From Synechococcus sp. PCC 7335 (GTDB lineage: Bacteria; Cyanobacteriota; Cyanobacteriia; Phormidesmidales; Phormidesmidaceae): a stretch of DNA of 64,000 nt. The position numbers were made by a program, and so were the translations under genes. The stretch is from the NCBI RefSeq assembly GCF_000155595.1, contig NZ_DS989904.1:2729290-2793289 (forward strand). The letters run 5' to 3'. The notes under the pieces are model-generated. The model saw only the letters and a program-made list of their open reading frames with translations, had not been told where the DNA came from and made no database searches. Positions 44,786 to 54,158 of the stretch are shown one piece after another (the stretch's first letter is position 1; every line of letters begins with the position of its first letter).

Positions 44786-46450
44786 ATGAAGTCATCTTCT
44801 AGTCGACTGTTGGGCCAACCTCTAGATCGCGCCGCCACGACCGTGATGATTCTAGTGGCTCTAGTGATTGTTGCGATGCTATCGCTCGGCTCACAAACGC
44901 TGCCTCGGGTGCGAAGCTTCTCTTGGCAGGATCGCCCCGTCTCGACTGACGATGTGGCTTTCCTACTGACCTTCAATCAACCGATGGAACCTCGAAGCGT
45001 TGAGGAAAATCTGCGGATAGAACCTGCTCTTTCTGGCAAAGTCAGCTGGGCCGGACGGCGGATGGCCTATACCCTAGATCTGCCTGCTCCTTATGGTGAA
45101 ACCTATGAGCTAGTACTGTCAAAAGCTCAGGCACTAAGTAGGCAAGAAGGGTTTGAGCCCTTCATCAGTAAGTTTAAGTCACGCGATCGCGTCTTTGCCT
45201 ATATCGGCGCAGAAGGAGACGAATCAGGTCGTCTGATTCTTTTTAACCTAACAAAAAAAGAGAAAACGCTGCTTACCCCCGAAGATCAGCTGGTGCTAGA
45301 CTTTCAGCCGTATCCCGGACGCGATCGCATTTTATTTTCTGCTGTCAGTGCGAAAGCAGACATTGACCGCGCCGCTGCCGCCCAACTCTATAGCGTCACC
45401 ACAGGAATCGGTGCTGATCTGCCGAGACCGGGTGCTCTGCCTGGGCAATCATCTATTATTCCTAAGTGGCAATTCTGGCGACGACAGGCCAACCCTGAAG
45501 CTGGCAAGACGAAGCTGATACTTGATAATCAGGACTATCAGAACCTGAACTTTGATCTCTCGCCTGATGGTAAAACGATCGTCGTACAGCGCGTTAAACA
45601 AAACGATCCTGCCGATTTTGGGCAGTGGGTCTTGCAGGTTGGACAGTCGGCTCGCAAGCTTGACACCGAACCTGGCGGAGACTTCAAGATTGCGCCAGAT
45701 AGCAAATCTCTACTCCTACAGCAGGGAGAGGGAACCGCCATATTATCTTTGGATCCTGAAGACGTCTCTCGCAAAGAACCTACGCGTCAAACAGCGCAAA
45801 ATGACAATACGCTGATCGACTTCTTGCCCGACTATGGTCTTACGCTAGATATTGCCAACGATGGAAGTTCAGCGGCACTTGTCAACTTCAATCAAGACGA
45901 TCCAGACAAGCGATTTACGCAAACGCTGTTTCTTGTAACCAACCGAGGTGAGGAAAAGCCTTTGCTAGATACTGACGGTACTATTATCAGTGCTCAGTTC
46001 AATGAGAACAACACACTGTTATACAGTCTGATCACTCAAGTTGTTCAAGAAGAAACCTCTGAGCGCAGTGACCCAGAGAGCGAGCTTGGTCCCCTTGAGA
46101 ACGGTGAAGGTAATTATGAAAATAGTTATGAAGACAGCTATCAGACCAGTGCTTTCTTAGCCGCCATCAATGTAGAGACAGGCGAAGCCCAAAAGCTAAT
46201 CGAACTGCCGCCTCAATCTCAAATCGAAATAGATCTAGCCCCCGATGGCCTAGCTATCTTGTTTGACGAGACATTGGCAGAGGATGATGAAATCAGCGAT
46301 AGCGGAACTAGCCAATATGATGGTCCTAGTCACCGACTATGGCTACTACCTTTGTTTAGCACTTTAGAAGAGCGCCGCAATGGCAAACCCGTTTCTCTAC
46401 CGCCGACACCGCTTGATATTGCGGGTCGTCATCCGCTCTGGCTACCCTGA
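44786..46450 (+). CDS. Membrane-anchored protein with bacterial Ig-like and WD40/TolB-like regions
   Basis: 554 residues. One N-terminal membrane span (TVMILVALVIVAMLSLGSQ) leaves the rest in the periplasm. Residues about 50-130 look like an SbsA-type Ig domain (VAFLLTFNQPMEPRSVEENL). The remainder contains repeated blade-like motifs such as LDFQPYPGRDRILFSAVS, LNFDLSPDGKTIVVQRV and IEIDLAPDGLAILFDE, as in TolB/beta-propeller proteins. It starts 12 bp after the permease partner, so may belong to the same operon. Function is unknown. Confidence 0.65.
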   Translation: MKSSSSRLLGQPLDRAATTVMILVALVIVAMLSLGSQTLPRVRSFSWQDRPVSTDDVAFLLTFNQPMEPRSVEENLRIEPALSGKVSWAGRRMAYTLDLPAPYGETYELVLSKAQALSRQEGFEPFISKFKSRDRVFAYIGAEGDESGRLILFNLTKKEKTLLTPEDQLVLDFQPYPGRDRILFSAVSAKADIDRAAAAQLYSVTTGIGADLPRPGALPGQSSIIPKWQFWRRQANPEAGKTKLILDNQDYQNLNFDLSPDGKTIVVQRVKQNDPADFGQWVLQVGQSARKLDTEPGGDFKIAPDSKSLLLQQGEGTAILSLDPEDVSRKEPTRQTAQNDNTLIDFLPDYGLTLDIANDGSSAALVNFNQDDPDKRFTQTLFLVTNRGEEKPLLDTDGTIISAQFNENNTLLYSLITQVVQEETSERSDPESELGPLENGEGNYENSYEDSYQTSAFLAAINVETGEAQKLIELPPQSQIEIDLAPDGLAILFDETLAEDDEISDSGTSQYDGPSHRLWLLPLFSTLEERRNGKPVSLPPTPLDIAGRHPLWLP

Positions 46451-46553
46451 ACATAGAAGACAGGTGTTAAAGCTCTTTGAAGTTACGGACTTCGGATATA
46501 CCCTTTAGCCAGTCTTAACTGTCAAAGCGGTCTGTCGAACTTATATTTTTCTC

Positions 46554-47756
46554 ATGATCAATCGAAGAACATTAATGCGGGCCGGTGCTGGGCTGATCGT
46601 TAGCAGTGCCTTAGCTGGATGTAGTAATAGGGCCGAAGACGTACTGAGGATTTTGCTATTAGAAGGCGCGCTGCCTTCGGTCGTTCTTAATCAGTTTCAA
46701 CGAGAGACTGATACGCCGGTGAACTTTCAGACAGTTGCTCAGGTGCAGACAGCATTTCAGGCGTTGCAAAAGTGGCAGCAGCCCGAAGTAGAGAACCCTT
46801 GGAGCCAGTTTATACCTTGGCAACAGACAGACTCGGCGGCCACTGATAATTTGGTGAGTTTGGCTGATTACTGGCTGACTGAGGCAATTGTTCAAGACTT
46901 AATCGAGCCGCTTTCGATTCCGACGACATCTCTAGATCTGTTGCCATCGAAGTGGCAGGCCTTCGGTAGACGCGATCACACCGGTCAAATTACTTCCGAC
47001 GGTGAACTTTGGAGCGTCCCCTACAAACTGCAACCGCTCGTTGTGGTCTATCGTCACAGCCAGTTTTTAGCCAAATCACGAACGGGGAAACAGCCATTTA
47101 GCAGCTGGCAGGATTTGCTAGCGCCAGATCTATCGCGAAGCATTGCGCTACCGAGTCATCCGAGAATCCTTATTAGCTTGCTGCAAAAGCTACAGACCGG
47201 AAGCTTCAACCCGGTTAGCACAGACAACCCAGTTAGCTCAGAACAGCTGCTATCGCAGCTAAACGATCAGTTAGCTGCTCCCTTCGCCAAGCTAACAGCC
47301 CAAGTTAAGACTTACGACTCTAATACCGCGCTTAAAGCGCTAATCAATGAGGATGTGAAAGTTGTTGTGGGCTGGTCAAGCGATGTCGCTGTTGCGCTGA
47401 AGCGATATCGAGACCTAAGAGCTGTTGTTCCTGATGAGGGGAGCCTATTATCTGCGGATATGTGGGTACAGCCCAAAGGCGCTACGCTCACCAGCGCCGC
47501 AAAAACGTGGATTTCTTTTTGTTGGCAGCAGGGACCCGCTACTGAACTTTCTACTACCCCAAAAGGAATATCGCCTATTTTTTTGGCAACAGATAAACAG
47601 CTTCCTAGTTCTTTAGAAAGAACGCAGCTATCTTTGCGAGCGTTACAAAATAGTGAACTGCTCTCGCCGCTATCTCAGTCGATGCGAGTAGCCTATGCGG
47701 ATTTTTGGCAGCAGTTGACGGCCAAAGATCGCTCACCTCAATGGTCACCTCGATGA
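46554..47756 (+). CDS. Extracellular solute-binding lipoprotein
   Basis: 400 residues. The N-terminus MINRRTLMRAGAGLIVSSAL contains a twin-arginine-like pair and ends in a lipobox, LAGCS, so the mature protein should be lipid-anchored outside the cytoplasmic membrane. The body has features of family-1 solute-binding proteins: RILLLEGALPSVVLNQFQRE, WSVPYKLQPLVVVYRHSQF and SWQDLLAPDLSRSIALP. No permease genes are adjacent. Ligand unknown; a polyamine- or iron-type binder is possible. Confidence 0.75.
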   Translation: MINRRTLMRAGAGLIVSSALAGCSNRAEDVLRILLLEGALPSVVLNQFQRETDTPVNFQTVAQVQTAFQALQKWQQPEVENPWSQFIPWQQTDSAATDNLVSLADYWLTEAIVQDLIEPLSIPTTSLDLLPSKWQAFGRRDHTGQITSDGELWSVPYKLQPLVVVYRHSQFLAKSRTGKQPFSSWQDLLAPDLSRSIALPSHPRILISLLQKLQTGSFNPVSTDNPVSSEQLLSQLNDQLAAPFAKLTAQVKTYDSNTALKALINEDVKVVVGWSSDVAVALKRYRDLRAVVPDEGSLLSADMWVQPKGATLTSAAKTWISFCWQQGPATELSTTPKGISPIFLATDKQLPSSLERTQLSLRALQNSELLSPLSQSMRVAYADFWQQLTAKDRSPQWSPR

Positions 47757-47926
47757 AGAGACTGGCTTCGACTTCAAAGGAAGCGGAAGCTCATAGAAGC
47801 TCTATGTGGTCGAAGCGATATAGCCGTATCGGATGCATTCGGTACAGGCTAGTCACTTGGCCTGTTGGAACACAAAGCTTCGTCTGGAGACCGTACCTCA
47901 TCAACCAAGTGACAAAAGCTATAGAT

Positions 47927-49516
47927 TCACAGCGGGCGATAGGTTCGATAGTTGATATTAGGGAAAATATTATCAATTTCTTCTACTTTCTCTAGCCAAC
48001 TTGCGTCCACTTTCTCAGCTCGAATGTCTTCCCACAATTTGTTGAAACGCATCAGATGCGCCCTAGTTCGACGCACTGCGTAGGGCACCATTGTCCCTGT
48101 ACGCATAATAAACGCCCAGTCAGACGACTGTGCTAACAGTAGCTCACGCGCCGCCTGATTTAGCGCGCGCCATTGCAGCTCGTCTGCGGGTTCGCGTTTT
48201 GCTAACTCGATCATCCGTTCAGCCGCTTTGTGCAGATGGGGATATATCCAGGCGTTAGTCTCATTTAGCCAATACTCGTGGAAGCCTTTGTAGCCCCAGC
48301 TAGACTGTGAGGGACGAGCTACCTGCTGAGTGGGATTACTTTTGAGGTAATCAGCTAAATGCGTCATCTCGTACGTACCCTGGTCGTACCAGCTCTTGCG
48401 AAACACATAGTCTAAGAACCAGGGGCCTTCATACCACCAGTGACCATATAGCTCAGCGTCATAGGGTGAAACCACGATAGGTTTGCGCTGAATCATGCCA
48501 TGTAGGCCCTCAATCTGGCGCTCACGGTTGTAGGAGAAGTTACCTGCGTGTTCAGCTGCTTTTTCTCTTGCCCAGTAAGGGTCATACCAGGCTTTGTCAG
48601 AACCACCGACTTCTTTGCCCGTAATTTTGTGATACTTGATACCTACATTCTTTCGCTGGCCATTTGGCATAATGTAGGGCTTGATGTATTCATAGTCAGC
48701 ATCCCAGCCCAAGTCACGATAGAATTCTCGATATTCTGCAGCGCCTGGGTAGCCGACTTTTGAAGACCATACCTGTTGAGAAGACTCATGGTCACGGCCG
48801 AAGGCGGCAACGCCTGCTTCAGTGTAGATAGGTGCATAGGCGCCGTAGCGAGGCCGAGGGCGAGCGTACAAAATACCGTGGCCATCTGTCAGGAAATAGC
48901 GTAGTCCAGCATCAGCCAGCATTCGCTCTAATCCTTCGTAGTAGGCGCATTCTGGAAGCCAAATACCCGTAGGCCGCTGTCCAAATATCTCTTCATGGCT
49001 CTGGCAAGCGACTTCTATCTGTGCCCAGACTGCCTCAGGGTACATCTTCATTAGCGGCAGATAGCCATGCGTGGCTCCGCAGGTCATAATATCGAGATTG
49101 CCGCTCTCTAAAAACTTGCGAAAGCCTTTGGTCAGATCGCCGTCGTAGCTTTCCCAGACCTCACGAACATGAGCGAATTCCTTGGCGTAGTATTCAGCCA
49201 AATATTTAATATGACCGTTGTACTGATTGCGTTCTATTTCTTTTTCTAGAAGCTCTTCTAGCTGCGTGAGATGCACGTCATAGCGCTCTTGCAACAAGGG
49301 GTCTCGAAGCATAGCGGCCAAGGGTGGCGTCATGCTCATAGTCAGCTTGAAGTCGACGCCGTCCCGCTTGAGTCCCTCAAACATAGTGAGTAGAGGAACA
49401 TAGGTCTCTGTGATAGCCTCGAACAGCCACTCTTCTTCTAGAACAAAGTCGCTTTCAGGGTGGCGAACAAAGGGAAGATGAGCATGGAGAACAAGTGCAA
49501 GATAACCAATCGACAT
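47927..49516 (-). CDS. GH57 1,4-alpha-glucan branching enzyme
   Basis: 529 residues. GYLALVLHAHLPFVRHPESD is the typical GH57 start (HxH). GIWLPECAYYEGLERML carries the nucleophile Glu and SPYDAELYGHWWYEGPWFL the general acid Asp. A C-terminal helical domain (residues about 420-525, DUF1957-like) completes the branching-enzyme form. It introduces alpha-1,6 branches in glycogen. Cyanobacteria often have this besides GH13 GlgB. Confidence 0.88.
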   Translation of the reverse strand: MSIGYLALVLHAHLPFVRHPESDFVLEEEWLFEAITETYVPLLTMFEGLKRDGVDFKLTMSMTPPLAAMLRDPLLQERYDVHLTQLEELLEKEIERNQYNGHIKYLAEYYAKEFAHVREVWESYDGDLTKGFRKFLESGNLDIMTCGATHGYLPLMKMYPEAVWAQIEVACQSHEEIFGQRPTGIWLPECAYYEGLERMLADAGLRYFLTDGHGILYARPRPRYGAYAPIYTEAGVAAFGRDHESSQQVWSSKVGYPGAAEYREFYRDLGWDADYEYIKPYIMPNGQRKNVGIKYHKITGKEVGGSDKAWYDPYWAREKAAEHAGNFSYNRERQIEGLHGMIQRKPIVVSPYDAELYGHWWYEGPWFLDYVFRKSWYDQGTYEMTHLADYLKSNPTQQVARPSQSSWGYKGFHEYWLNETNAWIYPHLHKAAERMIELAKREPADELQWRALNQAARELLLAQSSDWAFIMRTGTMVPYAVRRTRAHLMRFNKLWEDIRAEKVDASWLEKVEEIDNIFPNINYRTYRPL

Positions 49517-49800
49517 AGGATAGAATGCCTACTACAACAGCGCGGCCTGGTAGCGCAAGCGACTGATTTAGTAAAGAAATTCGACGCTTAACACTTAAGT
49601 GATTGTAAGGCAAAAAACGGCCGGAAAATAAGGAAATCTTAAGGCTTCCGGTAAGGGTTAAAGAGCTTGAACTCACGTATAGATGAAGCTAATTGCTTTG
49701 AAACCTGCTGAGTGCATTCAGCAGATGGCTATACTTTGTGATTGAGTTTTGCAGCTAGTCGACTTTCACTGACCACTCACAGGCCAACAAGAACATAGAA

Positions 49801-50703
49801 TTAGCTAGTCTGGGGGCAGCTGCCGTCTGGGTTATACCAGACTAAAGATTCATCTTCGTTGCCTCTCCAGCGCATCCAGCCCTCGGTGACGGTTGATCCG
49901 GTAAGCGGTTCGCATAGTAAGGTAGGGCGAGTGACCCTAACGCGCATCCAGTCGCCAACGATACTGATGGGTTCGATGAGGCTGTCTGCGGCTACAAAGC
50001 TAAGCATGTTGGTGGCTTCTTGGGGTTGCGATCGCAGTGGTTGAGCCTCTGTTCGTTCTAAGAAATACAGCGCGGCTTGTGAGCTGAGCAATAATTCCCA
50101 TCGCTCAATCACCAGCGGTATGTCGCCTACTTCTAGCTGTGAAGTATGTGCCCAAGCGCTGCCACCAGTGGTGTACTGTACCTGAAACCAACCATCTTCT
50201 CGAATCTCTAGAACAGGAAAGGTATACAGATTCTCGTAAGGCTTAACCATTGCAAAGCCGGCATCGCGACCAATGGCAAGTGCGGATTCGCCTTGAACTA
50301 AGTACCCTTTGTGAATCCAACCCCAATGCGCTCCATTAGGAGAAACATAAAGGGGTAGGGAAACAGAGGTTAACCAGTTGACACTGTCGCCAGTGAGCCC
50401 TTCTACATGACGGGGACGCAGATGGCCAATACTAGGAATTCCATCTTCGGCGTTGCTATAAAGATCAACAATGCCAGAGAGCTCTGGGGAAAAAGGCGTA
50501 GAGATAGAAGTAGGTATAGGCGGGAGGATGACTGCGTTCGAATTCGTCGAATTTATATTAGTGGCGTTCTGGCTAGTGGCGTTCTGGTCGGTGGCATTTT
50601 GCATTTCCTGAGCGCTTACGTTGCTAGTACCTATGCCGAATAATAGCGCTCCCGAGAAAAGTACTACACCGACTAGCTGATCCCATGTCTGCCTTGATTT
50701 CAT
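49801..50703 (-). CDS. Secreted SH3-like-domain protein with Asn-Ala-Thr repeats
   Basis: 300 residues. A signal peptide (VVLFSGALLFGIGTSNVSA) is followed by a short repeat region of QNAT-type units (five NAT/NST repeats within about 30 residues). Bacterial SH3-like strands follow: SVSLPLYVSPNGAHWGWI, GWFQVQYTTGGSAWAHTSQL and DWMRVRVTRPTL. Such domains bind cell-wall peptides in other secreted proteins. No enzyme motif is visible. Function unknown. Confidence 0.65.
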   Translation of the reverse strand: MKSRQTWDQLVGVVLFSGALLFGIGTSNVSAQEMQNATDQNATSQNATNINSTNSNAVILPPIPTSISTPFSPELSGIVDLYSNAEDGIPSIGHLRPRHVEGLTGDSVNWLTSVSLPLYVSPNGAHWGWIHKGYLVQGESALAIGRDAGFAMVKPYENLYTFPVLEIREDGWFQVQYTTGGSAWAHTSQLEVGDIPLVIERWELLLSSQAALYFLERTEAQPLRSQPQEATNMLSFVAADSLIEPISIVGDWMRVRVTRPTLLCEPLTGSTVTEGWMRWRGNEDESLVWYNPDGSCPQTS

Positions 50704-50838
50704 CAGAAACTACCTAGATAGAAAAGCAACGATTACGCTATTAGCTACTCTCTTTAACCTATGTAGGTCCAAAATGAGTAACTCGTCATACAGTATTCAT
50801 GCTGTTTTAGTCTAAATCATCAAAGTTTCTACTTATTT

Positions 50839-51924
50839 TTATTGAATTTTGCTCATTTGACTGACTAAATCCTGCTGCATGCGGTCTAATTCACTTTCGA
50901 TTAAAGTCAGCGAATCTTCTAATTCGCGGTGTAAACTGCTAGGTAGCTGATTTGGAGTAGGGCCTTCCGTGTCATCTCGTAAAAGCTTTCTAATCGCTAG
51001 TAGCTGAGCTGTCTTTAAAGAAAGCTCAATCGGCACTTTAAAGTCTGGAAGAACACCCGTCCCTTCCCAATTCTTATCGGTGATCAGACTAATCGCTTGG
51101 CCGGTGGGAATAAACATCCAAAAATGATCGTGCAATCTAAAGCCACTACCAGGATTTGCCCCCCCTGCCGTCGTTTCACCGACTAGAACGACACGGTTGA
51201 GGTGTTTGAGATTGTAAGCAAATTCTTCTGCGGCGGAAAACGTCTCTGGCCCAATCAGTATGTATACCGGGCGATCTAGATAGCGCGGACTAGGGACGTA
51301 GGGCACGGTCCACGACTGCTGGGTTCGCTCTTCTGTGTGCCAGTGCAGATCAGTAAGATGAACCGGAGGGTAAGCGGGAAGTAGATAGCTAGTAAGTAGA
51401 GCGACCATACTTGCCGAACCGCCTCGGTTGTAGCGCAAGTCGATAATCAAGGCGCTGGTATTGGCGAGGAACCGCATAGCAGCAGCGGCGGTATCTCCAG
51501 CAAATTCTGGTGGCTCGAAGCTGAATAGCTCTAGATAGCCAATATTGCCGCGCAAGCGTTCAACTCGGTTGAAGTCAAAATTACGAAGCTGACTTAGCTG
51601 TTGCTGGTGGGCTAGTTCTTCGGGCGAAATGTCGGTTTGAGAATTTAGATGAGGTAAGACGGCCGGGCTGAAATAGACCTTGAGATGTTGGTCGGCACTT
51701 AGCGATTGTAGCTGAGCGGTGAGGGTCTCGGCTAGCTGAAAGCCACTTTTGATATCCCGATAGCCGCCCGAGCTTAGACGTGAGGCAATGTCGGTCTGAA
51801 TGATATCTGCAATATCTGGAAAGGCGTATGCATCGAGTTTTTCAGCGACGGCATTTAGCACCTTTGTGCGAATAGCAGTCGATAGCGGCAGGTCGTTGGC
51901 GCGCAGGGAAGATGAATCGCTCAT
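50839..51924 (-). CDS. S41 family peptidase (IRBP/tail-specific type)
   Basis: 361 residues, no obvious signal peptide. A helical N-terminal domain is followed by the S41 core: LIIDLRYNRGGSASMVALL, LIGPETFSAAEEFAYNLK (nucleophile Ser in TFSAAEE) and VGETTAGGANPGSGFRL. This is the IRBP-like subgroup without a PDZ domain. It may trim or degrade peptides. Located 74 bp downstream of where the M20 gene ends; same direction, possibly co-transcribed. Confidence 0.8.
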   Translation of the reverse strand: MSDSSSLRANDLPLSTAIRTKVLNAVAEKLDAYAFPDIADIIQTDIASRLSSGGYRDIKSGFQLAETLTAQLQSLSADQHLKVYFSPAVLPHLNSQTDISPEELAHQQQLSQLRNFDFNRVERLRGNIGYLELFSFEPPEFAGDTAAAAMRFLANTSALIIDLRYNRGGSASMVALLTSYLLPAYPPVHLTDLHWHTEERTQQSWTVPYVPSPRYLDRPVYILIGPETFSAAEEFAYNLKHLNRVVLVGETTAGGANPGSGFRLHDHFWMFIPTGQAISLITDKNWEGTGVLPDFKVPIELSLKTAQLLAIRKLLRDDTEGPTPNQLPSSLHRELEDSLTLIESELDRMQQDLVSQMSKIQ

Positions 51925-51997
51925 GAAAGAGGCAGGTTTGGCTAGAAGTCATCACTTTATATCATCTGCGATCGCAGCCGTTTGTGATCGCTAGGCT

Positions 51998-53284
51998 CTA
52001 ACTTGATAGAGATCTGGCTGGATAAGAGGTTGGTGGACAAAACTTTTCAACAATCCGCACAAAGGTCTCTACGCCTACACCTAGTGCTGTTTCGTCAAAG
52101 TCGAAGCGAGGATGATGGTGAGGGTAGGCCAAGTTTTTATTGACATTAGCTGCCCCTAAGAAGAAATAGCACCCAGGGACTGCCTGGAGGAAGAAGGAAA
52201 CATCTTCACCTCCCATAGTTTGGCACTCGGGGACAACACCTGCAGGAGTTTCAACCACAGAAAAAGCAACAGAGCGAACCAGATCGGTAACGGCTTCATC
52301 ATTGATGACAGGCGGATACAGCTTGTGGTAGTCCAAAGTGTAGCTAGCACCATGTGCTGCACAAACACCCGCAATGATTTGCTCTAATCGCTGGGGGATC
52401 AGTTCCCCATAGTCTGGATCAAAATAGCGCACGGTCCCACTCAAAAAAGCGCTATCAGCAATGACATTGACCGCCGTCCCCGCTTTGAATTCGCCAACCG
52501 AAACGACCGCTGACTTGAGTGGATCAATGTTACGAGCAACTAGCGTTTGCAGCGCCGTTACCACCTGAGATCCGACAACGACTGCATCGATTGTCTGCTG
52601 GGGGATAGCCCCATGACCGCCTCTGCCTTGAATAGTGCAGTGGAAAAATTCTGTCGCCGCCATCATTGGCCCACTACGAATGCCTAAGGTGCCAAGTGGC
52701 AAGTTATTCCAGAGGTGCAGCCCGACTAACGCATCAACATCAGGATCTTTGAGAACGCTAGCTTCGACCATTGGTTTGGCGCCGCCGGGCCCTTCTTCGG
52801 CGGGCTGAAAAATCAGCTTGACAGTGCCGCTAAAGGTTTCAGGATGATCTTTCAAGTATTTTGCAGTGCCGAGGGCGATCGCTACATGTCCATCATGGCC
52901 ACAAGCGTGCATCTTTCCATCATGAATAGAGCAGTAAGGTACCTCATTTAGCTCTTGAACCGGCAGCCCGTCCATATCAGCTCGAATACCTAACACTGGC
53001 TTGCTTACCCCCCCAGTATTATGGTGTGAGTTGGGCATAGTCGAGGTTCCCTGTTTCCCTTCTAGAATGGCAACTACTCCAGTTCTAGCAATGCCGCTTT
53101 TATGAGCAATTCCCCATTCCGTTAGGCGCTCACAGATAAACCGAGCGGTGAGGTCTTCTTGAAAACCTAGCTCTGGACGCTGATGGATTTGACGTCGCCA
53201 GGTTACTAGGTCAGCTTGCAGCGCCTGAATATCAGGTCGTAGCGCTGAAAATTCAGTCGTCAATGGCCCAGAAAGCGTCAGCAT
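51998..53284 (-). CDS. M20 family amidohydrolase
   Basis: 428 residues. IRADMDGLPVQELNEVPYCS, then HACGHDGHVAIALG with the conserved Cys-Gly-His-Asp-Gly-His metal site, FQPAEEGPGGAKPMVE (catalytic Glu pair) and GRGGHGAIPQQTIDAV (dimerisation domain) define an M20D amidohydrolase. Relatives hydrolyse N-acetyl or N-acyl amino acids, IAA-amino acids or hippurate. The substrate here is not determinable. bioD follows upstream in the same direction. Confidence 0.9.
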   Translation of the reverse strand: MLTLSGPLTTEFSALRPDIQALQADLVTWRRQIHQRPELGFQEDLTARFICERLTEWGIAHKSGIARTGVVAILEGKQGTSTMPNSHHNTGGVSKPVLGIRADMDGLPVQELNEVPYCSIHDGKMHACGHDGHVAIALGTAKYLKDHPETFSGTVKLIFQPAEEGPGGAKPMVEASVLKDPDVDALVGLHLWNNLPLGTLGIRSGPMMAATEFFHCTIQGRGGHGAIPQQTIDAVVVGSQVVTALQTLVARNIDPLKSAVVSVGEFKAGTAVNVIADSAFLSGTVRYFDPDYGELIPQRLEQIIAGVCAAHGASYTLDYHKLYPPVINDEAVTDLVRSVAFSVVETPAGVVPECQTMGGEDVSFFLQAVPGCYFFLGAANVNKNLAYPHHHPRFDFDETALGVGVETFVRIVEKFCPPTSYPARSLSS

Positions 53285-53323
53285 AGAGATTCGGTAGGGT
53301 TTTATTTATTCTGACAGATTTTT

Positions 53324-54028
53324 CTATGCCCAGAACGGCTTTGGCATTAGCCGCTCAAGATCTAACTGGGCAGCAGCGTCCGCTAGGTCTTCTAGATGCT
53401 TAGTCTGTATAAGATGAGGTAACACGCCTAAAACAGGGGTGCGGGTCAATGATTCGATCATCCAAATCGGGGCCCACTGCTCTATCTGCTGACGGGTCAG
53501 CGGAACTGTACAGCTAAGAACGATACCTCGCAGGTCGATTTTTTTTTGTTCGGCAAGCGCGACGTTGGCAACAATAGCCGAGATACACCCTAGCTTTATA
53601 GGCACAACGAGTACAGCCGGTAACCGCCACTGGCAGGCAATGTCTGCAACGGTCAGCTCATCGGTAATCGGCGAACCTAGTCCCCCGGCTCCTTCGACTA
53701 ATACCCAGTCTCTCTCTGCTTGAAGCTGTGATATTACCTGCCAGGCTTTGGCTAGATCGACTCGCTTACCTTCGAGCGCAGCGGCCAACGGTGGAGCAAT
53801 GGGTGCTTTGAACCATAGAGGATTGAGTTGCTCTATGGTTTGACCCAAGAACTCGTCTAGATCAAAAAGTTGGCTGTAGAACTCGCGATCGCCTTCTCCA
53901 GACTGCACAGGTTTACACAAGCCCAAACGATAGGCCCAACAATATCGTTGCCAATAAGCCATTAGCGCTGCTGTCAGCACTGTCTTTCCACTATCCGTAT
54001 CTGTTCCGGTAATCAACAAAGCTGTCAA
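53324..54028 (-). CDS. bioD: Dethiobiotin synthetase
   Basis: 234 residues. P-loop LITGTDTDSGKTVLTAAL, KPVQSGEGD (substrate Lys/Ser), LVEGAGGLGSPITDELTVAD and LVVPIKLGCISAIVANVALA are BioD hallmarks. It makes the ureido ring of biotin from 7,8-diaminopelargonate, CO2 and ATP. No other bio genes are in the window, as is common in cyanobacteria. Confidence 0.93.
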   Translation of the reverse strand: MTALLITGTDTDSGKTVLTAALMAYWQRYCWAYRLGLCKPVQSGEGDREFYSQLFDLDEFLGQTIEQLNPLWFKAPIAPPLAAALEGKRVDLAKAWQVISQLQAERDWVLVEGAGGLGSPITDELTVADIACQWRLPAVLVVPIKLGCISAIVANVALAEQKKIDLRGIVLSCTVPLTRQQIEQWAPIWMIESLTRTPVLGVLPHLIQTKHLEDLADAAAQLDLERLMPKPFWA

Positions 54029-54158
54029 ATTAACCTAGTCCTCTTGTGCTATCGCAATTTTCTTTTCTTAGAGTGTCTAGCCCTAGGCAAGCCTATATCC
54101 TAGCTGTATGATCTTAGATGAGTTGTTGGTGACTACCTCTATTAGCCTAGTGCGCTTA